Of a stretch of 38,394 bases of DNA, positions 25,634-33,211 are shown one piece after another. Both the position numbers and the translations under genes were made by a program. The first letter of the stretch is position 1. The number at the start of each line of letters is the position of its first letter. Origin of the DNA: CAYGAW01 sp964347945 (GTDB lineage Bacteria > Chloroflexota > Anaerolineae > UBA7937 > B3-Chlor); assembly GCA_964347945.1 (NCBI GenBank), contig CAYGAW010000196.1, positions 1 to 38,394 of the forward strand, read 5' to 3'. The notes under the pieces are model-generated. The model saw nothing but the letters and a program-made list of their open reading frames with translations, was not told where the DNA came from and ran no database searches.

Positions 25634-25966
25634 CTATTTCTGCTGGCCCTCCAATTCGCTTCGGATCTCGTCACCAAAGGCCTGAGCGGCCTCCTTGCCC
25701 TTCTGGAAGAGAGCGCGAGCCTCCTGAGGCTCCACGAGTCCCACGGTCAGACGTCGCTCTCCGTCATATTCTTCAACGTCGGTCACGAAGGGCACCTTCC
25801 TGGTGAAAGCATAGACGCCGGCAACGATTCCAGCTATGGCTGCTACGGGCACAAGGACGCCCGCCAACAAGCCAAATACGAAGTTTCTGGGTACCGACAT
25901 CAGGTCGTCCACATAGGAGGAGACATCCAGGGGATATACTCTCCTCCACACCCCTCTATTCGACAT
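25634..25966 (-). CDS. Small single-span membrane protein, paralogue of the upstream gene
   Basis: A 110-aa protein of unknown function. About 35 N-terminal residues precede one membrane helix (about 33-56, FGLLAGVLVPVAAIAGIVAG). A soluble tail follows with KVPFVTDVEEYDGERRLTVG, then charged helix (ARALFQKGKEAAQAFGDEIR). The segment after the helix parallels the neighbouring 92-aa protein (KLPSVEVREDGRPALGLATP), so the two look like a tandem duplication. The ATG at 25966 overlaps the end of the upstream gene by 11 bp, with AGGAGG upstream, which implies translational coupling. It is the last gene before the UNCG hairpin. No family recognised. Confidence 0.65.
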   Translation of the reverse strand: MSNRGVWRRVYPLDVSSYVDDLMSVPRNFVFGLLAGVLVPVAAIAGIVAGVYAFTRKVPFVTDVEEYDGERRLTVGLVEPQEARALFQKGKEAAQAFGDEIRSELEGQQK

Positions 25967-26234
25967 CGTCCCCGCTCCCCTCCTGGTATGGTTCACCAAT
26001 CTCCGACTCAACGCCCACGTATCTTTCCCTTTCCCTATCCACTTGCTCTTTGACCATGGTCACAATCTGCGCCGGAGTGGCCAATCCGAGTGCGGGTCGC
26101 CCATCCTCTCTCACTTCCACCGAGGGCAGCTTCCCAGTAAGCAGATACAGCACGACATTGCCTGCGACCAAGACAAACCCTGCCAAACCTAGAGCAAACC
26201 CTGTCACAAATGCCAGCCTTCTCATCGTACACAT
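25956..26234 (-). CDS. Small single-span membrane protein
   Basis: A 92-aa protein of unknown function: MCTMRRLAF, a membrane helix at about 7-32 (FALGLAGFVLVAGNVVLYLL), a short beta-rich stretch with VEVREDGRPALGLATPA, then a charged helix (VKEQVDRERERY) and an acidic end. A positive N-terminus and long hydrophobic helix suggest an inner-membrane anchor with the tail outside or in the cytoplasm; topology is not certain. AGGAGG is 5 nt before the ATG at 26234. It begins 59 bp after the S1-protein gene on the same strand, so it is probably in that transcript. The downstream gene is a likely paralogue. Confidence 0.65.
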   Translation of the reverse strand: MCTMRRLAFVTGFALGLAGFVLVAGNVVLYLLTGKLPSVEVREDGRPALGLATPAQIVTMVKEQVDRERERYVGVESEIGEPYQEGSGDDVE

Positions 26235-26293
26235 CTGGGCCTCCTGTCCAAGCGCCAATTCAGGCTTCCTGCGCTAGATCTGGCAGCCCTTCC

Positions 26294-28246
26294 TCATTCT
26301 TCGAGAACTTCTTCCTGCTCTGGCTCACCATCCTCCTGCTCAAACGCCAGCGCCTCTTCCGACTCTGATTGCACGCTACCCTCCGCTTCAGGCGCAGGCT
26401 CGGCGGAGCCCTCCACAGGATCCTCCGATTCGACCATGGCCTCGACAGGCTCAGCTACGGCCTGTGGCTCTTCCTCAACTTCGGTCGTCGCTTCAACCTC
26501 AGGCTCAGCTGCCTCCTCTGGCTCCTCCGACTCCGCCTCAGCCACGGCCTCTGGGGTCTCCTCTGGTTCAGGTGTAGCCTCTTCTGAGACCGGCTCTTCA
26601 AGCTCAGGCTCAGGTACAACCTCCAGCTCGTCCTCAACCTCAGCCACACCCTCCACGGTCTCCTCTAGCTCAGGCATGACCTCTTCTTCGATGGGCTCCT
26701 CTTCCTCAGGCTCAGGTGCGACCTCCAGCTCCTCCTCAACCTCAGCCGCACCCTCCACGAGTTCCTCAAGCTCAGGTGCAACCTCTTCTTCGACGGGCGC
26801 CTCTTCCTCAGGCTCAGCTGCCTCCTCTAGCCGCTCCTCGGCCTCAGCCTCGGCCTCTTCTAAGACCGGCTCTTCAAGCTCGGGCTCACTTGCAGCCTCT
26901 GGCTCCTCCTCAACCTCAGCCGCAGCCTCTACCACTTCCTCTACCTCGCCCTCAACCTCCTCCGGGATCGGCTCCTCTTCCTCAGGCTCGATCAGAGCCT
27001 CAGCCACCTCCTCAAGCTCCACTTCTGCCTCGGCTTCGGCCTCCGGTGCAACCGTCACCTCTTCAGGCGGCGCAGCTACTCTTATCTCAGCCAGCGCCTC
27101 CTCGCCCTCGACTTCCTCTCGCGTTGGCGCTTGTTTGAGACTGAGAGCCATGCGCTGCCGATCTGCGTCGATGCTCAAGACCTTGACATAGAGCTCTTCC
27201 CCTTCCCTGACCAGGTCGCCCGGGGCGAAGTCGCCATCCGACAACTCGGAGACGTGGATCAGTCCCTCAATCCCATCTTCGATGCGGGCGAAGGCGCCAA
27301 ACTCCACGACGTTGGTTATGATGCCTTTTACTATCTCACCGGCCTCATACTTCTCCTCGACGAGGTGCCACGGGTCCGGCTTGAGGCGTTTCAGGCTGAG
27401 ACCGATACGTTTCCTCTCCCGGTCAACGCGGAGGACATAGATCTCCACCTCGTCTCCCACTCTAAGCACCTCACGAGGGTGTTTGACGCGTCGCCAGGAC
27501 AGCTCGGAAATGTGGATCAGACCGTCGGCCCCACCAAGATCCACGAAGGCCCCAAAATCGCAGAGGTTTCGAACCCTACCCTTACGAATATCGCCTTCCT
27601 GAAGGTCGTCCAGAAGCTCTTCCTTCCGCTTCTCCCGCCACTCACGCGAGGCCGCGCGCTCGGAGAAGATGAGCCGACGGCGCTGACGGTCAACCTCGAT
27701 GACCTTCAGCATGAGCTTCTGGCCCTCCATCTTGGCCAGCATATCCATCCGCGATTCGTACCGGGTGCGCCTGCCAAGTCCAGCCACCTGAGAAGCAGGC
27801 ACAAAGCCCCTTATTTGCCCATAGTAGACGAGCAGGCCACCCTTGTTGTGACCCGACACCGTGCCCTCGAAAACGCTGCCATCCTCGTAGAGCTTCTCGG
27901 CCCGACGCCAGTCCTCCATCGTGCGGGCCATGTTGAGGGATACGATCACATCGCCATCAGCACTCTCCGGCCGGAGCACATAGACAGGTACCTTGTCCCC
28001 GACCGATATCTCGTCAAGGGCTTCCTCCCCCATGCGCTCCAAGTCAGCACTGGGGACCACACCCTCCGTCTTGCCCCCGATATCCACGATGATCTCGTCG
28101 TCGTCGATCCTGATGACCTCTGCGTACAGGATGTCCCCACGCTGGGGACGCTTGTAGTCGTACTCTTCCTTGAGATACTTCCACATGGGCGATCCAGTCC
28201 CCTCATCGATCTTCGAATCTTCTTCGCCCACCACTTTCTCCACCAT
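26294..28246 (-). CDS. Four-S1-domain RNA-binding protein with long acidic repeat tail (ribosomal protein S1-like)
   Basis: RNA-binding protein of 650 aa. Four S1 OB-folds are visible: about 34-105 (RGDILYAEVIRIDDDEIIVD), 119-196, 215-287 (GRVRNLCDFGAFVDLGGADG and LIHISELS) and 302-372 (VVEFGAFARIEDGIEG and LIHVSELS). Domains 3 and 4 are the best conserved. Bacterial S1 proteins with four or more such domains help mRNA bind the 30S subunit; that role is inferred. Residues 376-650 are a low-complexity tail made almost only of Glu, Ala, Val and Pro, with 34-residue repeats at 486-519 and 520-553. This tail is unusual for S1. The ATG at 28246 is kept although its AAGG is only 3 nt away; ATG at residue 21 is an alternative. 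The gene follows rpoC by 136 bp. Confidence 0.9.
   Translation of the reverse strand: MVEKVVGEEDSKIDEGTGSPMWKYLKEEYDYKRPQRGDILYAEVIRIDDDEIIVDIGGKTEGVVPSADLERMGEEALDEISVGDKVPVYVLRPESADGDVIVSLNMARTMEDWRRAEKLYEDGSVFEGTVSGHNKGGLLVYYGQIRGFVPASQVAGLGRRTRYESRMDMLAKMEGQKLMLKVIEVDRQRRRLIFSERAASREWREKRKEELLDDLQEGDIRKGRVRNLCDFGAFVDLGGADGLIHISELSWRRVKHPREVLRVGDEVEIYVLRVDRERKRIGLSLKRLKPDPWHLVEEKYEAGEIVKGIITNVVEFGAFARIEDGIEGLIHVSELSDGDFAPGDLVREGEELYVKVLSIDADRQRMALSLKQAPTREEVEGEEALAEIRVAAPPEEVTVAPEAEAEAEVELEEVAEALIEPEEEEPIPEEVEGEVEEVVEAAAEVEEEPEAASEPELEEPVLEEAEAEAEERLEEAAEPEEEAPVEEEVAPELEELVEGAAEVEEELEVAPEPEEEEPIEEEVMPELEETVEGVAEVEDELEVVPEPELEEPVSEEATPEPEETPEAVAEAESEEPEEAAEPEVEATTEVEEEPQAVAEPVEAMVESEDPVEGSAEPAPEAEGSVQSESEEALAFEQEDGEPEQEEVLEE
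26588..26791 (-). repeat. Two 102-bp tandem repeats inside the acidic tail coding region
   Basis: Units at 26690-26791 and 26588-26689 encode residues 486-519 and 520-553, which begin EEEVAPELEE and EEEVMPELEE. DNA similarity is high: for example GGCTCAGGT recurs exactly 102 bp apart. More diverged versions flank them, so the tail has grown by in-frame duplication. Confidence 0.8.
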
Positions 28247-28382
28247 TGTCCTTCAGACTTCCCCCTTCAACTTCCGTTTCCAAGCTTGTGCGAAACATCG
28301 TCTTGCTGGCAACTGCCACTTGACTAGCACTCGGCTGGAGCCACAGTCACAGCGTGCAGTACCTAGATCAGCAAATGCCCCA

Positions 28383-31300
28383 TCAGCTCGCTGCAAGCTC
28401 GGCCTCGACTTCCGCCTGCCCCTCCTCCTGTCCGTCCACCTGGCCCTCGATCTCCTCCGCCGTCTGATCCGTTTGGAAGCCTGTGCCCGCGGGGATCAGC
28501 TTGCCGATTATTACATTCTCCTTCAAGCCGCGGAGTTCGTCACGACTACCCTCGATGGCCGCCTTGGCCAATACGTTGATGGTGTGTTGAAACGAAGAGG
28601 CCGACAGGAAGCTCTCAGTATTGAGCGCGGCCTTGGTGATACCCAGGAGCACCTGGCGCGCCGTCGCCGGCGTACCGCCCTCCGCCAGCACACTGCGGTT
28701 GGCCTCCTCAAACGCGAGACGATCGACTGTCTCCCCCAGTAGGAACTCAGTACCACCAGGGGAGGTCACAGAGACCTTACCCAGCATCTGTCGCACGATC
28801 ATCTCTATGTGTTTGTCGTTGATGTTCACACCTTGGGATCGATAGACTCTCTGTATCTCCTCCAAGAGGTACATCTGCACGGCATCTCGACCTTGGATGC
28901 GCAGCACTTCGTGCGGGTTGAGAGGACCTTCGGTCAGCTGCTCACCGGCACCTACCGTACGAAGATTCTTAACCCGTATGCGCGCATTCGATGGAACCTC
29001 GTATTCGTTCGTTAACTGCTCCTCCCGATATATGGTGATCTTGTTGTCCTCCGCGATCACCCTGCCTTCGCTCTCAGTCACCACCTGGTCGAAGCGCGGG
29101 CTCCCTTTGCTGCCTCGCTCGGCGATCACCGTGCCACGCTCTATCTCATCGCCATCCTCAACGAGCACCCTGTAGCCGCGCTTTATCTCATACTCATCTC
29201 GATACACATCGGTCGCCGTGACGACTATCTTGCGCAGGCCATCCTCGTGCAGTATCTGCACCGTTCCTTCCATATCTGAAATGATGGCCTGTCCCTTCGG
29301 GTTGCGCGCCTCAAACAGCTCCTGAACTCGCGGCAGACCGTGGGTGATATCTCTGTGCTCACCCTCGACCACTCCTCCTGTGTGGAAGGTGCGGAGCGTG
29401 AGCTGAGTACCCGGCTCGCCAATGGATTGGGCAGCTATGATGCCTACGGCCTCACCCATTCTCACCAAGTCGTCCCGAGCCAAATCCCGGCCGTAGCATT
29501 TGCTGCACACACCGTAGCGCAGCTGACAGGTTAGCGGAGAGCGAACGTATGCCTCTCCCACGCCGGCTTCCTCCAAGTCGGCGACATCCGCCCGCCTGAC
29601 CATCTGCCCTTTCTCCACGATGACCTCGCCGGTCTGAAGGTTCACAACATCCGCCGCTGTGACCCGCCCCCAGATGCGCTCCTCGAACGTCTCGCCTATC
29701 TGCGCTGCCCTATGCGCTCTGATCCATATCCCCTGTTCGGTGCCACAGTCCTCAGCATTGATGATCGAATCCTGGGCCACATCGACCAGACGGCGGGTCA
29801 AGTAGCCAGCATCCGCCGTGCGCAGAGCCGTGTCAGCCAGTCCCTTGCGCGCCCCGTGAGTAGAGATGAAATACTCCAGAGCGGTCAGGCCCTCTCGGAA
29901 GTTAGAGCGAATGGGTAACTCAATGATGCGTCCCGCCGGGTCGGCCATGAGACCTCGCATCCCAGCCAACTGCCGGATGGGCTGGAACCCGCCTTTGGTT
30001 GCACCGGACGCGGCCATGAGCCGGATGGATCCCAGTGGATCCAGGGCCTGTGCCACAGCCTCGGTGACCTCGTCCATAGCTTCAGTCCACAGCTCAACCT
30101 TCTTGACGTATTGCTCGTTCTCAGTGATCAACCCGCGGCGATACTGACGCTCAATGCTCTCCGCTTCTGCAGAGACGTCCTGAAGAATGCGCTCCTTCAC
30201 TTCCGGAATGGTGATGTCGCTGACGGCTATGGTCAGACCCGACTGAGTAGCGTACCTGAAGCCCAGATCTTTGATTCCGTCGACCATGCGCGCTGTCGCT
30301 TCAGGGCCCAGCTTGTGATAGCATTCAGCCACCAACTCCCTCAGCTTGCCCTTGTCCATCACCTCATCTCTGTATCGCAGTTCCTCAGGCAAAGCGGAGT
30401 TGAATAGGGCACGGCCCACCGTGGTCTCGATGATCTTGGTGATCCTCCTCTTGGTGACCAGGACCTTTGCCCGCAAACTTATCTTGGCGTGCAAATCCAC
30501 CTGACCTAGCTCATAAGCCAGAGCAACCTCATCCAGGTCGGAGAAGACCTTGCCTTCTCCCTTGCACCCATCCTGCTCGACGGTCAGATAGTAGCAGCCC
30601 AGCACCATATCCTTCGTTGGGCTCACGGTCGGTTCGCCGTTAGCGGGCAGCAATAGGTTCCGGCTCGACAGCATCAACTCTTTGGCCTCCGTCCTCGCTG
30701 CTTCGGAGAGAGGCACGTGGACGGCCATCTGGTCCCCGTCGAAGTCAGCGTTGAAGGCGCTGCACACCAACGGGTGTATTCGGATCGCATTCCCCTCCAC
30801 CAGTACGGGTTCAAAGGCTTGGATGCCGAGCCGGTGCAACGTGGGGGCCCTGTTGAGGAGAACAAGATGGTCCTTGACCACCTCCTCCAACACCTCCCAC
30901 ACCTCGGGGCGCATCTGCTCGATAATCCGTCTCGTGCCCTTCACATTGTGCGCATAGCTATGCTCTACCAACTTGTGCATGACGAAGGGCTTGAACAGCT
31001 CCAGAGCCATACTCTTCGGCAGCCCGCATTGGTGGAGTTTCAGATGGGGACCTATCACAATCACCGAGCGGCCGGAGTAATCGACCCGCTTTCCCAGCAA
31101 GTTGCGCCGAAACCGCCCATGCTTGCCCTTCAGCATATCGGAGAGAGACTTCAGCTTTCTCCTGCCTCTCGACGACACAGCTTTTCCCCGACGGCTGTTG
31201 TCGATTAGAGAGTCCACAGCCTCCTGAAGCATTCGCTTCTCGTTGCGCACGATAACATCCGGCGCCCCTAATTCCACCAATCTCTTAAGACGATTGTTTC

Positions 31301-32624
31301 GATTGATGACACGACGATACAGGTCGTTCAAATCGCTGGTCGCGAAACGCCCTCCGTCCAACTGAACCATAGGGCGCAGGTCCGGGGGGATAACTGGCAA
31401 GATGGTCAGAATCATCCACTCCGGACGGTTCCCCGACTTGCGGAGCGACTCCACAACTCGCAGACGTTTGGTGGCCTTCTTGCGACGCTGCTTGGAACCA
31501 GTCTGGTTGGCCTCGCGCCGTAGCTTGTCTGCCATCTCGTCCAGATCCAGGTTAGTGCAGACCTTGAATAGGGCCTCTCCTCCCATCTCGGCGCTGAAGA
31601 AGCGTCCCCACTTGTCCTCCAACTCGCGAGATTGAGTCTCGTTTAGGAACTGCTTCACCTTGATGGCTCTGATCTCTTTGCGCTCCTCATCTGCGGCTGA
31701 CTTCAGTGCGGCTATCTGCTCGTCCGTCTCGTTGGTCAGATGGCGGACTTTGTCTTCATGCTCCTGGCGCAGTTGGTCGATCTCAGCCTCGATGGGGACC
31801 AGCCTGTCCTGCTGCTTCTCGCGTATCTCTCCCTCGATCTCCTCTATCTCAGTCTGCACCGCCTTGTTCAAGAGAGTCAAATGGTCGCGCTTCACCAACG
31901 TACCAGAGGGAACTAGGACGTCGCCATTGGCCTCAAACACTACGTCCTTCCGGATTACCTTGCCCATGGCTCTACTGAGCCTAGTCTGGACTGCACTGGC
32001 CTGATTCATGATACGGTCGGTCTCTTCAGCCAGCTGCTCATCATACTTGGCTCTAGTGCGTGCCGCTCGCCCCTCCAGTCGTTCGATCTTCTTCCCGACT
32101 TGTCGCTCTATCTCCTCGATGCGTTCCTGAAGTCCAAGCTGTAGCTCTTCCATGTCATGTGCAAGCTTCTCATCAAGCTTGCGCAAGACCCTTGCCCGCG
32201 CCTCATTGTCGATCTCAGTGATCATGTACTGGGCGAAATAGAGCACTCGATCGAGATTCCGTCGTGAGATGTCCAAGAGCAAGCCCAAGTAGCTTGGCAC
32301 TCTTTGAGTGTACCAGACGTGAGCCACTGGTGCTGCCAATGCGATGTGCCCCATGCGCTCCCGTCTGACTCGTGAACGCGTGACTTCGACGCCGCACTTC
32401 TCGCAGACAATCCCTTTGTGACGGATCTTCTTGTACTTGCCGCAATAGCACTGCCAGTCTTTCGTGGGGCCGAAGATGGCTTCGCAGAAGAGACCATCCC
32501 TCTCAGGCCTCAGCCGCCGATAGTTTATCGTTTCCGGCTTGGTGACCTCACCATGAGACCAGGACATTATCTGCTCGGGAGAGGCCAAGCTCACTCGCAA
32601 GGCCCTGAAATCCTTGATGTCCAA
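28383..32624 (-). CDS. rpoC: DNA-directed RNA polymerase subunit beta'
   Basis: Largest catalytic subunit of RNA polymerase. The protein has 1413 aa and is complete. The N-terminal zinc ribbon uses Cys59, Cys61, Cys74 and Cys77. A coiled-coil-rich insertion occupies about 141-335, where E. coli has only a short linker. Downstream are NKPEWMIL-like GNRPEWMILTILP, DGGRFATSDLNDLYRRVINR, the rudder/lid region KGKHGRFRRNLLGKRVDYSG, and the Mg-binding NADFDGDQM at 625-633 (Asp627, 629, 631). The bridge helix and trigger loop (MRGLMADPAG, then THGARKGLADTAL) have no SI3-type insertion. A second zinc site is formed by CGTEQG and CQLRYGVCSKC. The start is TTG, with AGGAGG 5 nt upstream. rpoB is not upstream; a permease gene is. 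The S1 gene follows. Confidence 0.98.
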   Translation of the reverse strand: MDIKDFRALRVSLASPEQIMSWSHGEVTKPETINYRRLRPERDGLFCEAIFGPTKDWQCYCGKYKKIRHKGIVCEKCGVEVTRSRVRRERMGHIALAAPVAHVWYTQRVPSYLGLLLDISRRNLDRVLYFAQYMITEIDNEARARVLRKLDEKLAHDMEELQLGLQERIEEIERQVGKKIERLEGRAARTRAKYDEQLAEETDRIMNQASAVQTRLSRAMGKVIRKDVVFEANGDVLVPSGTLVKRDHLTLLNKAVQTEIEEIEGEIREKQQDRLVPIEAEIDQLRQEHEDKVRHLTNETDEQIAALKSAADEERKEIRAIKVKQFLNETQSRELEDKWGRFFSAEMGGEALFKVCTNLDLDEMADKLRREANQTGSKQRRKKATKRLRVVESLRKSGNRPEWMILTILPVIPPDLRPMVQLDGGRFATSDLNDLYRRVINRNNRLKRLVELGAPDVIVRNEKRMLQEAVDSLIDNSRRGKAVSSRGRRKLKSLSDMLKGKHGRFRRNLLGKRVDYSGRSVIVIGPHLKLHQCGLPKSMALELFKPFVMHKLVEHSYAHNVKGTRRIIEQMRPEVWEVLEEVVKDHLVLLNRAPTLHRLGIQAFEPVLVEGNAIRIHPLVCSAFNADFDGDQMAVHVPLSEAARTEAKELMLSSRNLLLPANGEPTVSPTKDMVLGCYYLTVEQDGCKGEGKVFSDLDEVALAYELGQVDLHAKISLRAKVLVTKRRITKIIETTVGRALFNSALPEELRYRDEVMDKGKLRELVAECYHKLGPEATARMVDGIKDLGFRYATQSGLTIAVSDITIPEVKERILQDVSAEAESIERQYRRGLITENEQYVKKVELWTEAMDEVTEAVAQALDPLGSIRLMAASGATKGGFQPIRQLAGMRGLMADPAGRIIELPIRSNFREGLTALEYFISTHGARKGLADTALRTADAGYLTRRLVDVAQDSIINAEDCGTEQGIWIRAHRAAQIGETFEERIWGRVTAADVVNLQTGEVIVEKGQMVRRADVADLEEAGVGEAYVRSPLTCQLRYGVCSKCYGRDLARDDLVRMGEAVGIIAAQSIGEPGTQLTLRTFHTGGVVEGEHRDITHGLPRVQELFEARNPKGQAIISDMEGTVQILHEDGLRKIVVTATDVYRDEYEIKRGYRVLVEDGDEIERGTVIAERGSKGSPRFDQVVTESEGRVIAEDNKITIYREEQLTNEYEVPSNARIRVKNLRTVGAGEQLTEGPLNPHEVLRIQGRDAVQMYLLEEIQRVYRSQGVNINDKHIEMIVRQMLGKVSVTSPGGTEFLLGETVDRLAFEEANRSVLAEGGTPATARQVLLGITKAALNTESFLSASSFQHTINVLAKAAIEGSRDELRGLKENVIIGKLIPAGTGFQTDQTAEEIEGQVDGQEEGQAEVEAELAAS

Positions 32625-32687
32625 CCTACCCTCCTATCTCGATGTCTGGCTGATCGAGGCCATGAATAGGAATAGTCGATTCCCCTC

Positions 32688-32749
32688 CATCACAAAATAA
32701 AAGACCTCGGTCGCCCTACTCGACATCATGTCGCAGCCGAGCAACCGAG
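32688..32749 (-). terminator. Intrinsic terminator inside the rpoC leader (putative attenuator)
   Basis: On the minus-strand RNA, CUCGGUUGC (32749-32741) pairs with GCGACCGAG (32714-32706), 9 bp with one G-U. Inside, CGACA pairs with UGUCG around a UGA loop. Three nt after the stem comes UUUUAUUUU (within 32690-32703). This is a textbook Rho-independent terminator on the strand of rpoC, downstream of the only clear promoter and upstream of the start codon. Full-length rpoC mRNA therefore requires read-through. Confidence 0.75.
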
Positions 32750-32927
32750 TTCTCAGTATCGCCAACCTAGTGACCGTCTATTGGCCTAGAGTCACTGAGA
32801 AATGAACTCCGTTGACCACACTCCCATAGACTGGGTCCTTGCACGTGCACAGAAAAGTACAAACAAAGAACTAGGGAACTCGGTGGCCCGGCGCTTGAAT
32901 GGAGCTATGTCGACTACCTAAACCGTT

Positions 32928-32956
32928 AGTATACAACAATCGCCACCACTTGTCAA
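32928..32956 (-). promoter_or_regulatory. Near-consensus promoter of rpoC
   Basis: Minus strand: TTGACA (32951-32956, perfect), a 17-bp spacer and TATACT (32928-32933, 5 of 6). It is the best promoter in the window. Initiation near 32921 gives a leader of about 295 nt. Confidence 0.8.
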
Positions 32957-33081
32957 GTCCGCGGAGTCCTTACGCCAAGACATCCTTACCAGGCGGTGAC
33001 AAGAATAATGGCCAACTATGATCGTGGGCTGCGCTGCCCGCTCACCGATAGCCCCCTCGCCAGACCAACCTCCCGCGCCAA

Positions 33082-33109
33082 GAACCGGGAGATCAATCAA
33101 CCCCGGTTC
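33082..33109 (-). terminator. Hairpin after the BMP-type importer operon
   Basis: A perfect 8-bp stem (GAACCGGG at 33082-33089 with CCCGGTTC at 33102-33109, 12-nt loop) lies about 100 bp past the last permease stop and before the rpoC promoter. No T-run follows on the minus strand, so termination is inferred from position. Confidence 0.4.
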
Positions 33110-33211
33110 AGGTACATACTTCCAGCAAGTTTCCCGTCCCGCGAAGCATGGAGGCATTAACGCGGTGCACTCTCCGCTCTTTCGCCGCCCTTCCCACACC
33201 CTCGCCAACCG

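Larger units (their letters stand above)
32625..33211. other. Long intergenic stretch carrying the rpoC promoter and leader
   Basis: About 590 bp without a gene. From right to left it holds a hairpin after the importer operon (33082-33109), a near-consensus minus-strand promoter (32928-32956), a predicted leader of about 295 nt with alternative pairings at 32752-32799, and an intrinsic terminator (32688-32749) about 65 bp before the rpoC start. Confidence 0.8.

Noticed and set aside
26436..28327. Long plus-strand open frames (251 and 398 codons) opposite the S1 gene
   Set aside because: They are antisense to a clear four-S1-domain protein and exist because of its biased Glu/Ala/Pro codons; the products are low-complexity Ser-rich or patternless and lack ribosome-binding sites.
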